NCBI RefSeq assembly: GCF_035046485.1
Contig: NC_085138.1
Location: 12,651,329-12,715,328, forward strand
Source: Aedes albopictus
Lineage: Eukaryota; Arthropoda; Insecta; Diptera; Culicidae
Length of the DNA: 64,000 nucleotides
Reading direction: 5' to 3'
Shown here in pieces: positions 1 to 13,600 of this stretch. The notes under the pieces were generated by a model. It had not been told where the DNA came from, made no database searches, and saw only the letters and a program-made list of their open reading frames with translations. Within the stretch, counting starts at the first letter, position 1. Each line of letters begins with the position of its first letter. Both the position numbers and the translations under genes were made by a program.

Positions 1-149
1 GGCATTCTTGCAACATGCCCTGCCCATCATATCCTTCCAAGTTTGGCCATCTTCTGGATGCTGGGTCGCAACATGTTCTTCGCGTCTCTCGTACGCTTCG
101 CTCGCATGATGCTAGAGTCTAGTACCGTTGTTGACAGCGCCGTTACAGG

Positions 150-330
150 CAGTGCTGAAAATGTCATTTCGTAATCTCTAAATTCAATCACATCCAGCTC
201 ATTTTAGGAGCTCAACCTGAGAATTTGGTATATAAAAAACTTGTGCGGTAAGGTAAATGTCACGGACTACCCTCGAAAAATGGCAATTGATATTCACCAT
301 GAATATCATTGGCATTTTCCGAAGATTTAT
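150..330. repeat. Fragment of a foldback element (one arm)
   Basis: This stretch matches, with drift, one arm of the palindromic element at 14703-15105. Shared blocks include GGCAGTGCTGAAAAT, AACCTGAGAAT.TGGT, GGTAAATGTCACGGACTACC and GATATTCACC.TGAATATCAT. Only one arm plus the central loop is present, so this copy is truncated. Bases 1-149 hold nothing I recognise. Confidence 0.7.
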
Positions 331-690
331 CTTGGTCTCCTTGGTCTCCAGGAACTCTATGGTCTCCATAGGAGCTCTCTGGTCACCAGAGGAGAGCTTT
401 GGCCTCCAGAGGATTCCATAGAGTCCAGAGGAGCACTCTGGTCTCTACAGGAGTGCTCTGGTCTCCAAAAGAGAGCTCCAGTCTCCAGAGGATAGCTCCA
501 GTCTCCAGAAGAGAGCTATGGTCTCCCCAGGAGAGCTTTGGCTTCCAGGGGAGACCTTTAGTCTCCAGAGGAATGCTTTTGTGTCCAGAGCTGAATTCTG
601 AAGAATTCGAAAGCTCCATGAACTCGAGAAAAGATCCTTGTGGTCTTTGGAAAAGTTTCGTGCGCTTTTTAACCATCCTTGTGCATTAGG
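330..690. repeat. Degenerate short tandem array (GGTCTCCAGAGGAGAGCT type)
   Basis: Imperfect units of roughly 30 bases built on GGTCTCCAGAGGAGAGCT repeat about ten times. The array is open in several frames on both strands. Those ORFs consist only of repeated Ser/Leu/Trp/Glu-rich units and are by-products of the repeat, not genes. It lies upstream of the first visible YLPM1 exon, probably in an intron. Confidence 0.8.
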
Positions 691-699
691 GTCGTTTTT

Positions 700-1560
700 G
701 ACCCAAACCGTACACCGTACGTCGGCGAGCTGTTCTCAACGGGATCCTGAGAAGCTTTTCGTAGATTAGGGAAACACTCTTTGCTGTAAAGACACTCTCT
801 ACGCTGCAGAGATAATCTATGGACTTCAGACAAGCTTCGTGAGCTCGAGATGGGCTCTGTAAGCTACAGTTACACTAGTTTACTGCATTTTTGAACTCGG
901 TAAGCTGATGATTGTTTTTGGTGTAGAATCATGCCCTGAGTTCGAAAACGCGAAGGAAAAAAATACAGTAGAGAGGAAATTTTTTCGACTTTCCATACAA
1001 GGTTGATGATTTGAAATCGATTTTTGTTCTATTTTTAAGCAAAGTCGCTCACTTCATATATCTCATTCTCCGTAATCAATGCTCCGATTGAGCTGAATTT
1101 TTTACTGTATCTCGCCTACATATAATATGTCAAATGAACGTTGAGAAATAATTTTTAAATTGATTTTTTCTTATTGAAAAAATACATTTCTTCATATATT
1201 TTTGGAAAATTTGCGAAAATTTAAGAATATCGTCCCCAAAACTCGTCAATATCTTGAATTTCATCAATCTGACGCAAAACCTGCATTCAGATGATTGAAT
1301 GGTATTATATTCAGCTTTTAATTTATGGAAAAAGATTTAAAATTGGTTGAACAAAACGCAAGATATTTGAATTTTATTAAATTCCATATTTTAAAAAGTT
1401 GTAAAACTCGATATTGAGCTAAAACTCAAAAACTGTTCTACTTTAAATTTTTTGAAGCACGGTTTCGAAATCAGCGCTAAATTATGCTTCAAACATTTTG
1501 GTCGTTGACAGAAGTTCACGACTTTCGTTTTATTTTGTAAACTAGTGTTATCAGCGTAAA
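700..1560. other. AT-rich spacer, no gene seen
   Basis: This is probably intronic. It is AT-rich with many stops in all frames. I see no terminal repeats, coding exon or RNA gene. Confidence 0.5.
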
Positions 1561-2480
1561 CTCATAAAAAAAGATCTGCTAACTGCGGAGTTACGTAGTC
1601 TCCTGATGAGCTACGTGTGCTCCAGAGGAACAATGGTGGCTCTAGAGGAGTTCTTTTTGGATCGAGAAGAGCTCTGCGGTCTACATAGAACTTTATCGGT
1701 GCCTTCTGGACCCAGAAAAGTGCAGTAGACTTGAGAGAAGATCTCAAGAGAGCATTGAGTAGTCTTTTAAGAAATTCTTCTCAGTTTGCAGAGAAGTAGG
1801 TACTCTGGATTCTAGAGTTGTCCTTCACAATGTAGAGAATGCATGTGGGCTTCAGACAAGCTTCATGAGTTGGAGGTGAAGTCTATAAGCTCCAAGTGAG
1901 ATCCGCGAGCTCAAAGAAAGTTCTGATGGCTGAAAAGGAGTACCATACGATATATTCTGAGGACTCTGTGGGGTCCATAGGAGGTCTGGGACTCCAGAGT
2001 AGCTATGTTGGCTGAAAATGCTCCAGAGGAGCTATGTTGGTTCAAGAGGAGGTCTGTTGGCTCAAAGAGAGCTCTATGGTCTACAGATGACTTTTTTGGA
2101 GTTTTATGGAAACATTCAGTAGGCTTCAGAGAAGATCTCAAGAGAGCTTTCAGTAGTCTCTTGAGAAGTTTTTCCCAGTTTGCAGAGAAACACTCTGGGA
2201 TCTTGAGACGTTCTCTACACTCTACACAGTGCTTCAGACAAGCTTCATGAGATCGATATCATGGACTCTGTTGGTGTTCCATATGAGACCGGTGAGCTTC
2301 AGATTATCAGCGTGGTCTACAAAGGAGCACTCTGTGAGTCTCAGCTGAATATACATTTTGGAAAACTGTGGGTTCCAAAGGAGCTTTGGAGCTCTCGATG
2401 GGCTACGTGTGCTCCAGAGGAACTATGGTGGGTGACTCTAGAGAAGCTCTTTTGGCTCCATAAGAGCTATGTTGTGTTTT
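1560..2480. repeat. Second degenerate tandem array (GCTCCAGAGGAGCTATG type)
   Basis: Diverged units containing TCCAGAGGAGCTATG, GAGAAGATCTCAAGAGAGC and TTCAGACAAGCTTCATGAG recur two or three times each. The unit is related in style to the 330-690 array. Apparent ORFs on both strands are repeat-derived. Confidence 0.75.
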
Positions 2481-2571
2481 AAATGTTTGTCTCTGCTCAA
2501 TTAGTGAATCGTGGATTTTTTCCTGGAATTATTTTCAAGCCTTTAAAAATCGAGGAATTTCAATTTTGTTA

Positions 2572-2596
2572 ACGAGTAGACACCCTGAATAATAGA
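2572..2596. repeat. Solo terminus of a CAGGGTGTCTACT-type element
   Basis: The bases GAGTAGACACCCTGAATAAT match the right terminus of the 46872-48774 element (GAGTAGACACCCTG). Preceding bases contain the same CCTGGAATTATTTT-type context. No matching left terminus is visible nearby. Confidence 0.5.
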
Positions 2597-2681
2597 TTGC
2601 CAGATTAGTAGTTTTCTGATAGCCTTCATCCATTTTGTGTTAGGTATACTCAATATCTTTTTCTTTCATGTTTCTTTCCAG

Positions 2682-4646
2682 CTCCGGCACCTCCACCACC
2701 TGCTCCGGATGACGAATCGGAACAGAGTCAGAAGACTGCCGAGGAGCTTGCATTCGACGAACAATTCCGCAAGTGGGAGGAAGAGTTTGACAACTGGAAG
2801 CGGAAGAATGCCAACCACCCGGACAGAAACGCATACCTCGAGTACGAGAAGAAGTTCATCGAGTGTCGCAAGAAGTTGCTGGAAAGACGCGAACACTTGC
2901 GCAATAAGCGACTGGAGGAAATCGCGGCTGCCAAGGCGGCTGCGTCCGCTAGTGTCACGAGTGTTGCCTCGTCCGGAAGCTATCAGTACGGTCAACCGCC
3001 GCCTCCGCCACCACCGGAGGAGGAATCTGGTGGGGCGGAAGTGGGATTGTTTAAAAATGCCCTCAGTGGAGGCGCGGCCAGTGGCGGTGGAATCCCCGGA
3101 TTGGATTTCATCAATGAGGACGATAAGCCGGCGAATGAGATCGACGAGGAAGTTATGGAGGTCATTAATCTTGAAGAAGAAAATGAAGACAAGACGAACA
3201 TGGGACAATTGAAGCAGGATAATACGAAGCCACCGGCAAATCCAGTAAACGCATTAGCGTCGTTATTGAAGGATCCAAAAGTAAGCGCATTGCTGAATGT
3301 TATTTCCGGTAACAACAATGGCCAAGGTGTAGCTTTGACTAATCCTGTTAATCACGAATTGCTTCAGCAAATTCAAAACGCTGCAGGTGCAGTCATCAAT
3401 GCAAACCAGAACGGCAGTTCCGGTAAAATCACTCCCATGCAAAACATAGCACGTGCTCCGGAAGTTCATACACCGCTTTCGGAGGAACGGAGTCGCACTT
3501 CCTTCCATGACGACCGCCGCTCGGTAGTCTCAATGGATGACCGCAGTCATGATTTCGATGACTTCCATCGCAACCAACCGCCACCGCCACGTGATTTCAC
3601 TCAAGGACCTCCTCCGAATCGTTTCGGTGGTGGATCTTTTGGCGGCGGCTTTGACGCTAGTGTTCCTCCTCCGCTGCTGGGCATTGACCTAAGTCGGCCT
3701 CCACCGCCAATTGGATCGCACCCAGTGCCACGACCTTACAGATCGGATCAGCCATCGCCGGCACCGAGTAGCTGCTCATCAACTTCTCGTCAGCGTCAGC
3801 CTCGATGGGCTGGAGCAAACCGTGACATTAAACAAGAACCCGGCCCGGAACGTGAGCACGAACCGTTCCGAAATGATTTCAGCCAACGTCCTCCGGTTAA
3901 AGAGGAACCATTCAACGGTTCCAACTGTCCTCCTCCTGGCGAAGACGAAGACGACGACAACTGGAAGTACTATGACGGACACCAGGATGAGCTGCAAATC
4001 GATCCGGAACTCGGAACGCCCTGTGCGGTTCCGAAACCGGAATGGATGACGGAGGACGAGTATGAGGAAATTTACGACCGCTACGAAAACGTAGAAGTGT
4101 TCGAAGAACGGAAGACCAAAATGATACTTGCCATTGAGCTACTCAAGCAGAAAAAGGACCGTGAAAAGGAACAGACAATGCTCGAAATGCCCAAGAATCG
4201 CCCGTTCCAGCAGGGTGGCAATAATGGTGGGGAAAGTCGCTGGCAAGGAGGAATGCCCAAACCCGTCAAAGAGGAACCCGGACAGAAGAGGGCTAACCCA
4301 TTTGCTGGCGATGATGACTTCTTCAGACCGAAGCAGGTGATTGACTATTCCAACGGAAGACCAACGGTGTTCGACTATGGCCACAGTAGCAGTGGTCCGG
4401 TGTCAAAAGACGTTGACGAGAGGACTCAGGATTGGCGAAGTAATGTTGGTGGTGGTGGCGGTGGAGGTAATCCGGACATCAGCAGAAAAGACGAAGATCT
4501 ACGTTTCGGTCAGCGGAACAACGATTGGCGGAATATGGACAGGCGAGGCGATCGAGACGAACGGCAACCACCGCCATTCCATCGCGGTGGACCTCGAGGA
4601 GGACGTGGAGGAGGAGGAGGCGGCGGCGGCGGCGGAGGCCGAGGAC
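2682..4646 (+). CDS. YLPM1: YLPM1 exon: helix block and Pro/Gly/Arg-rich region
   Basis: The acceptor follows the pyrimidine tract TTTCTTTCCAG (AG at 2680-2681). The reading frame gives PAPPPPAPDD, then a charged helix with FRKWEEEFDNWKRKN, an Ala-rich stretch, Pro-rich segments, several KQEPG/VKEEP-type acidic motifs resembling sumoylation consensus sites (inference), a DEYEEIYDRYENVEVFEERK segment, and a Gly/Arg-rich end (GGGRGR). The donor GAC|GTAGGT at 4647 leaves one base, which pairs with the two bases starting the next exon to make an Arg codon. Confidence 0.9.
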
Positions 4647-7600
4647 GTAGGTTCCCTTTTATTAAGAATTATAACCATGGGGTTGGTATGGGGTCCACTG
4701 ATAGTTCAAGAGGAAAGAAGATTGGCAAATGAAACAAAACACACTTGGAGTTCACTACAATGTCCGGAACTGTACGACACACCTTTGTCCAAGTTAGGGA
4801 ATTTTAGACAGTATTCTTCGTATTTGTTCGTGCACTAATTTGCATGTCCATTACGGAAGAAAATTCCATTCCCGCTCTAAACCCCCTTGTCGATCCATTC
4901 GTACTACACATTAGGAGGGAATGCTTCAATAAAACCAAATACTATCATTCGATTAACCTGTTAGATTTCGATTCAATTTGTGAACTCCTTTATCAGACCC
5001 ATAGGGGACGCGATCATTGCGATGGTCTCAGAGCTATGGAATCGAAGGAGCGATAGGTTGAACATGGAACTGTTAGATTTTTCATTAAAGAATGGAAGGA
5101 TATTCGACCCATTTGTTATGGTTTTCAATACTGTTTCCGAAGGTTTTTTTTTTTCTATGAAGTCCTGGTCCTTGTTCGATTGGAAGGCTCAGAATGTCAT
5201 GTCATGCGAGGTACTGCTAGGGTGCGGGACTGTGACATCACTTAATTCCAATCTTTTTTTTCAGTTCCTAATGCCGTTCACGCCATGTAAAACAAATGGG
5301 GTGAACAGAATTAGGAATCGAAAAAAGTGATTGGAATTGGGTGATGTCGCGGTACCTAATCATTACTTATCTCTATTATTGAGATTTACAGCCGTCGGCT
5401 GAATCATCTTGTATTAACAGGAAGAAGGAGACTGACTACCAGATTGGAAACCTGATTGAGAATTTCATTCGTAGATGTAAGAGTAGGGTAGCAGTAGGTC
5501 GGCTCCAGAGACACATTTTCCTCCATTTGGAAAATTTGTGTCATCGCCATGAACACGAGCCTATTCATCATTTACCTGAGGGAGAGTGAAAGAAAAAAAA
5601 AGAAGGGAAAGGGGAAAAAATAGGTAAGGGATTAGGGTCGTCATACATGTCTAAACATACTACAATGGATTCACAGCGCCCTGAAAAGGGCACTGTGATA
5701 ACGCATAAAGCGTAAAGAAAGCCGATAGCTCTTCACCACAGCGGGTCACGAACAACAAAACATCCTGAAGATTCAGGTTTCTGAAGTCGGTTTCTGAAGT
5801 GTTTACCGAGTACTCAGAAACGCAGTTGCACAAAAACTGGACAGGTGCATATCAAATGATACAAACTTCCATAATCGGATTCACAGCTATCACATACAAA
5901 TGAATCAGCTTGCTGAATATTCGCCATGTGATAGCTGAGTCGACAGTGGTCAGTCAATACTTTGACCAGCATGCTGCAATTCTGCTTAGACAGATTTGTT
6001 AGATACTCTGCCACCCCTAAAGATGACTCAAAACAATTTTGTTTGACCACATTACTCCAAGCTATTCCAGTATTGTTTGTGTTGAGTAGTAGCCAAGGTG
6101 TGAATCTGAAGCTTTACCCAACACTTCGATATCGGAATAGCTGGCTCAGGGCCAATGAAGTCATGTGATGCTCCAGTGCGAGCTAGCTCATCAGCCATTT
6201 CATTTCCAGCGATGGAAGAATGGCCAGGTACCCATAGAAGGTGTACGGCGTTTGCTGAATTCAGCTCCTCGTTTTGAGTTCGACAAGCATTAACTAATTT
6301 TGACCTAGAGTTGGCCAAAGCAAGTGCTTTAATATCAGCCTGGCTATCTGAACAGAAGTATATTACTTTGCCCATTACATGCTGCTGAAGTGCTGATTGC
6401 ACTCCGCACATAAGAGCAAAGATTTCAGCCTGAAAAACGGTGCAGTGTCTACCAAGTGAATAAGACTGATGCAACCTTAGCTCACGAGAATAAACACTAG
6501 CACCTGCTCGACCTTCGGGAAGGGAGACATACGATGCCTTCTGAAATACTTCTTGAAGATGTCCACTCTTCCCGGGAAGGGAATTTCGTGGAGAATGTCC
6601 TATATGGAAAATTACAAGCAATTGTTAGATCACTTGGAGCAAAAACCACTTTGTCCCAATTCACCAATAGTGGAAACAACGAGGTGTGTGTTGATCAGCG
6701 GTTCACAGGAGTTTCCTCTAGTAAACCGAGTACCGATAGGCGGTAAGTGCAAGAAAGTGCTATTTATTTGAGATGAATGTGTAGTGGGGCAACGTCAAAG
6801 AGAACTTCGAGCGCTGCCGTGGAAGGTTGAAAAGAACGCTCCAGACATCGCCATTAAGCACACCCTTTAGAGATGGCCTAATTTTTATTGGACCGTTCTC
6901 ACTTCGCCCTTTTGCCACCACACAAGACATCCATAGGCCAATATTGGCCGAACAACAGTTGTACTTGCGTTTTAGACACCAAAGTTTTACCAAGGGTTCA
7001 CCGGCATTGCCAGAAAGTCATGCTAGCTTTCTTGATTCTGAACTCAATATGAGGTGTCCAGGAAAGCTTGTAATCAAGAATAACTCCAACGTATCTTACC
7101 TGTTCAGTCACATCGATTTCAGAATCAAAGAGACATAAAGGTCGAACGCCATTACGGTTTCGCCTTTCCGTAAAAAGAACAATAGATGTTTTACTCGGAT
7201 TAACCGAAAGGCCATATTGGCGACACCAACCCTCAACTACCTGAAGGGCGCTTTCCATCAGGTCGGTGGTGATACACATACCAACTAACAATGGTAGGTA
7301 GTCGTCGGCAAAACCATAACTAAGAAAACCGCTATTATTGAGTTGCCTCAATAGCGTATCTGCTACGAGATTCCACAAAAGTGGTGAGAAGACTCCCCCT
7401 TGGGGGCATCCACAAACGCTCAATTTCCTAATCGCTGCCTGACGCAATGTCGAGAAGAGATGTCGGTTTTTGAACATTTGGTAAATCCAATTGGAAATCA
7501 TTGGAGATATACCATGACTCCGTACTTTCAATATGGCAACGGAAGGCACATTGTCACAAGCACCCTCGATATCTAAGAAAACACCCAAACAAGATTGCTT

Positions 7601-10600
7601 TTGAGTGAATTCTCTCTCAATATCGTAAACAACCTTGTGTAAGTAAAATAGTCGCAGTGAACTTTCCAGATTGGTAAGCAAGTTGGTTCACATGAAGAGG
7701 CATGCTGGCCAGATGAACATCACGGATGTGATGATCGACAATGCGTTCTAAGCATTTCAGAAGAAAAGAGGTCAAACAGATAGGTCTGAAACTCTTTGCT
7801 TCTTCATACGACGCTAGACCCACTTTCGGAATAAACTTTACAGTAATATCCCGCCAGGATTTGGGAATATACCCTGTAGCAAAACTGCAAACAAGTAGTT
7901 TTTTCAAAACATGTTTGAAATAATCAAATCCCTTCTGAAGGCAAGATATGATATATCCCATCTGCTCCAGGTGATCTGAAAGGAGCAAAGCTATTTGCTG
8001 CCCACTCAATCGATTCTATAGTTATGATACTCCGAGTCGAAGCTAAAAAAATCATAACTACAAGAAAAGACATCAGGTTTATCCGACGATGTAATATCCA
8101 CACATCCGGGGAAGTGTATACTGAATAAACATTCCAAAACTTCCTCATCAAAGGAAGTAAAGTCGCCATTTGACAAACGGAGTTCGTTCACTTGGATATC
8201 CTTAGATTTTGCAAGGATTTTGTTCAATCGACCGACTTCACTCAAACTGAAAACGTCTGTACAAAGGTTTTTCCAGCCGGATCGTTCAGCAGACTGGAGA
8301 GCTTTTTGGTAGGCCTTGCGAGCCGTCCTTAAAGCCTCCGCCTCCAGCCGAACGTCGTCTGTTCCAACTCTTTCTACATTGTTTCCTGAGCTTGGCCAGA
8401 TCAGAGTTACACCAAGGGGTTCCCCTTGTGGTCTTTACAGACCGTAGAGGGCAAGCTTCTTCGAAAGCTGTAGTATCAACGGCATCATCTAAATCACTTG
8501 GTCAGTATCCATGAAATTTGGCTGCAACCAAATCGGTAAAGAGATCCCAGTTGGGTGACCGGGGGTTCCTGAAACGCAAAGTTTGCGAAGTAACATTCAC
8601 ATGTTTAAAAAAAAAGTAGCGATGGTCAGATAACGATTCTTCATCTGACACATGCCAATTGGTCAACTCGTGACTAATTCTGTTAGGGCAAAGCGTAATG
8701 TCTTACACTTCATCTCTAGCAGTTACCATGAAGGTTGGGCGGTTGCCTATGTTAAATAATCCAAGATCTGCACTACTTAAGTATTCCATCAAACTGGAGC
8801 CTGTCTGAGTTAATGTCTGAGCTGCCCTAGATGATATGGTGAGCATTAGCATCACCGCCAACAATTAGCGGAAAGCCTTTTGAAGTGCAGTATGCGATGA
8901 CTTGTTTGAAAGCATCTGTAGGGGAGGGTTCATCTTGCGGTAAATAAACCGAAAAATTGACGTATTTCCTGTTGCGATTTCCAACAATCATCAATTGTGA
9001 TAGCACTTACATCTTTGGTGTTAGTTCAGAGATGTGTGTAGCAACAATTGCGTTGTTAACAAGCACACAGGCTCGAGGCATGACACGCGAGTTTGCCATT
9101 TCATTTTTACTGAAAGTAGCAAACACCGGGTTCACAAGGTTTCCTAGATAGAAATTCCCCGTACGAAAGTAAGGTTCTTGGACCAAGGCCACTTGGGCTG
9201 TACAATTTTGCATAAGTCTGCAAAAAATTGATTGTTGCTGTTCTTTTATGCTGAAGATTGATCTGAGCTATTAACCGTAGCCACTACCCAAACTAGGCAA
9301 GATTAAACTCTTCGCAACAACAGCACAACAAAGAACAGCAGCAACAAAACCAGATCGGTATCGATTGGAAAACGCCAAAGGCGAGGATACACAGAATACA
9401 CTGTGTAAATCGCATAATGCGAAACCATATAGGTGAAAATTTAAACTAATTAACAACATCTTCATAATCCCGCCCTTATTTAGCAACAAGTGAGACTAAA
9501 GAAGGGCAGCTGATTGTCTCGGAGAAACACAAGGTCCACTGCACCATTGCTCCGGTTAGCGCAGTGGCAACATACTTTGGAGGGTGCCCTGGTACTCCGC
9601 AGGCTCCGTTTGCGGTTAGGTTTTTATTAGACCCCCCTAGCCATTCATTCCTAGGCACGGTAAGCATAAAGCCGCATCACACCATGAATTAGGGCTCACC
9701 TGTTTAGTGGACTCTTACCACTGCAGCAGGCGGTTCGTAGTGTTATTCTTAGCCAATTGAGACAGCCGCTACCGACACTACACAGCTATCTAGGCTGATC
9801 GAGAAAAGAAGTTAATATTGATGATCAACTTCATACGGGCTCGAACAGCCGCTCTTTAAGGGAACTCCGATACATTCTCCAAAAGTAGAAATTTCTGAAC
9901 AATTATCCAGAGGAATTTCTGAAGTAATCCCTGGGCGAATTTCTCACTATCTTTGAAATGATTTTTGAAAAATCTTGGCGGAATTGCTGAAGCAAACAGC
10001 ATTGTTTTTAGTTTAAGCTTTCGAAATGCCAGATCATATTACCACAAAGCCAACTACATAGCTATATGTACCCGATTTTGCGTTGGGGCTCGATACATTC
10101 CAATTTCCGTAGAGAAACACTCGATTTTGTTTTCGTCAACGTGCATGTGTTATACTTTCAGGTTTCTCAAACGATGACTTCCAGCAGCCACCACCGAAAA
10201 CATTCGATTACAACCATGCGCCGCCGTCGCTGGGGCCTGGATCTAGGCATGAAGTTCCTCCGTTTATGTTTGATCGCCCGCCAAATTATACGGACAATTC
10301 GACTAACCGCCTAGCTGCTATGCATGACAATCCTCATCCGGACGAGAGCAATCCGAACTACCCGAGCAAGTTCATCTTGATGAACGATGATCGTCCGAAT
10401 CGTCCGAGCACAAAACGAGGCAAACGGGCCTCCTCCATACGGAAGCAGAAGCTGCGAGAACAGCATGGGCAGGAACACGATTCCTTTGAGGATATGAACC
10501 ATGGAGATATCGACGAAAGACAACTGATTCCGCCGGCATTCATGGCCAACAGTGCCCCGGTTGTGGAACGGCCAAGTGATTACGAACTGGACATGAAGCG

Positions 10601-13600
10601 GGGCTCGGAGGAGAGTGAAGATCAAAACTCACCGTTTTATCTGCCTGCGACTCCGATAGTTTGCATCGAAGATCTGCTACTGCCGCCGGGAAGGTTCAAG
10701 AGGCCCCCGAGGATTTGCTTCATTATGAGAGGTGTTCCCGGCAGTGGCAAATCATACCTAGCCCGGCTGATTAAGGACTGCGAAGTGAAGCACGGTGGAC
10801 AGGCTCCCCGCGTGTTGAGTATCGACGATTACTTCCTGGTTGAGAAAGAGGAACGGGAACCGGATCCGGTGACGGGACGCCCCGTCCTGGTCACTAAGTC
10901 CGAATACGAGTTTGACGCCGATATGGAGGAGGAGTACATGAAAAATCTGATCAAGGCTTTCAAGCGGACCATCACCGAGCGGCTGTACAACTTCGTCATA
11001 GTCGATTGCGTGAACGAACGGTTGGAACATTACAATGAGTTCCACAACTTCGGACGTAGCAATGGATTTAAGGTAAGTTGATTTCCTCAACTAGTGAGAA
11101 GCTGTCGAAGCTTCTTCACATTTATATTTGAAAATTGATAATTCCTCAAACTCATTACCAGTAAATCATTATCAAGTTTTAGTAATTTTACCTACAAGTA
11201 ACGATTATCGAAATCATGTTACCGAAGTACTGGCAAATATTATTGTAAAAAGACGAAATATTCATTCATATAGTACTAGCCAATCGTTAATTCACGTGAC
11301 ACAATTCATACCGTATTCTCGTGCTGTGCAGACACAAATCCTATAGTAACGTGATCGCCCCGCAGAATAGAAGGTGAAAGTTGCAGCGGTGATCGCCAGT
11401 TTTCAACGACATAATTAAAGATAGCTGCATAAAAGCTTATGAGTTAAACGCGCTAGTAAAAGTTCTTTTAAAGCTTATATACAGCAAAAATGTTAGTTCG
11501 GAAAAAGCTTCAAATGTTCGTATTGCCGATGCAACCATAAGTCAAATCGCCCTACCAAACCCTTTATAAAGTTGTTGAATTATGTGCCCGGCAGATGAAC
11601 GGGAACGTTAATCGTACCCCTTACTCTTTAGCTAGGATGTCCTAAAACGTGAATTTCTCCAACGATTAACGTTGGTTAATCAATAGAGCAGTTCGTTATT
11701 TAAACTGCTCGTTTGAAAACTTCAAATGCGACAAGACTGATCTGTTCCTAGAGAAGAACACATTGACTGTTTAAAGTAAAGTTCATATTTCAATTATTCA
11801 TCTCTTACGCTTACAACGATTTTTCATCTGAAACTCATTCAAGGTCTACACTTGCACGTTACAAACCGAAATGGAGATGTGCATCGAGCAGAACATCCAC
11901 AAACGCACGGTGGATGACATCCGGGCCTATGCCAACCGGTGGGCCCTGTGTCCAAACGAGCACGTGCAGATCAATGCGAGCATGTTGTTCGACCCGGTGG
12001 AAACCGAAGAGCCCCAGCCGACGGATATGGACCTGTGCACGGAAGAGGACGACTTCGCCACGCCAGGAGACGGTGACCAACCTGCGGGGGATGAGGAAGT
12101 ATGATCTGTTTTGGGCAGTTACTTATGATTCGACTTTTCTACCAGTTCATAGTGGGGTAAGATTCTTTTTACTAAACCTTTTTTACGATTTCGTCGACAG
12201 GACAACTTTCAACCTCAGGATGAGGACGTAGACGATGAGGATTCCAATTTAGAAGGGCCAGAGGTGAGGTGTTGACCAGTTTTGCGATTTTGTTTGCTTC
12301 TTCTCTTCCACAGCGGAAAAGTTTCTGTCGGAGCCAATTTGCTGGTCACATGTTTGCTAAACATCGCTTAGTTGCCACTCAATTTCTCTATGAGGAGATA
12401 CCTAACTTTCAGATTAGTGTTCAATGAGCACTATTCTTATTAACATTCACTTTTGTTATATGAACCTAATTCCGTGTAGGCATCAAACTTTGCGCATTTG
12501 GGCGATAACCACACCTTTCCTACATTCATGTTTTTCCCACATGCCCGTAATCACTAGCTAGTATTCCGTGGAAAAAAGTTTGCATTATGCATTCAGCAAT
12601 ATCGTTTCACGATTTTTTACAGAGTACATAAAGTTAGGCCCTAGGTGCGCATAGTATGGTGCCTTTTAGGTATGTTTTCATTATAGAAATTATCTTAAAA
12701 GTGATAACTGATCATTTTTTAATTAATTCTGTTCATTTGTAAATTCTGACTCTATGAAAAGAGATTTGATAAAAAACACTTATGAGTACCCTTGGTCATC
12801 CTATTTCAAAAACAGACGATTTAATCACCGATGGTTTCCGTTCTTTTTGTTGTCATGAATGCTCAATCCTAACAAAAATAAAATATAAAACAAATCGTGC
12901 TTATTAGCTTTTTTTCGATAGGACGGTAATGGGAGCATTTTGCTTAAGATGGGTTCCGGTCCCCTATAACCCAAAGCTCCCAAAAAGAATCGATGATAAC
13001 GTCGTTGGCTTTGTATTAGGACAATTGGTACTGTTCGAGTATTGCATTGTTCTTCCGTTAATGGAAATTAAATGATTATCGCTGTACGATACCAATTAAC
13101 CATCTTGACTGAACATGTATGTTTTACATGTCGCGTGAAAAGTTTCCCAGAAAATGTTCACTAAATATGGTGTCACAGACAAACAGACGTAACTCTTGGA
13201 GGAAATTCATCAAAAACTTTTACCCGCTGTCTTTCTTATAGGCACACTGCCACCTGTTGGTATAACCACGCGAGACACATGATGGATTTTGATATGACGT
13301 TTGTCTATCATGCACACTACTACACAAATCGCCTGTAAGTTTCGTTTGCATTATTCAGCAGCGTGGTGCTGGATCGCGGAAATCAAATGAAATTTGAATT
13401 GATCGTTAAGTGCATGTGCCAAGCCGTTTTCAAGAGTGTTACGTCTGTTTGTCTGTGATCGTATATTCCGCGGTGTTTTCTTAGAGCTCTCTGAAGTTTA
13501 GCCGTTAATAATATTTTTTGTGACGTTCCTTATTTTGTAAATATTGAAGTTGAAAACCTCAAAATGTTTGTATGGACAAAAGTCTGAGTGTCCGAATGTC

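Larger units (their letters stand above)
5495..9880 (-). mobile_element. Decayed LOA-type non-LTR retrotransposon
   Basis: Read on the minus strand, from high to low coordinates, the element has: 5' sequence near 9880-9480; an endonuclease start near 9213 with VALVQEPY; an RT (about 8010-6998); an RNase H (6621-6052); a CCHC-like C-terminal end (6050-5814); and a 3' UTR down to about 5495. Presence of RNase H and the RT wording (CGCPQGGVFSPLLWNLVAD, VNPSKTSIVLFTERR) point to the LOA/Lian type known in Aedes. Frame breaks between the parts show it is dead. It lies antisense in a YLPM1 intron. Its 3' UTR recurs at 50058-50273 and 52254-52380. Confidence 0.85.

Noticed and set aside
383..689. 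Overlapping 97- and 96-codon ORFs on both strands
   Set aside because: Both are translations of the GGTCTCCAGAGGAG array, with a repeated unit and no sign of splice sites.
2637..3212. 191-codon Arg/Ser-rich ORF overlapping the YLPM1 exon
   Set aside because: Out-of-frame shadow of the YLPM1 exon. The true frame matches the family and has correct splice phases.
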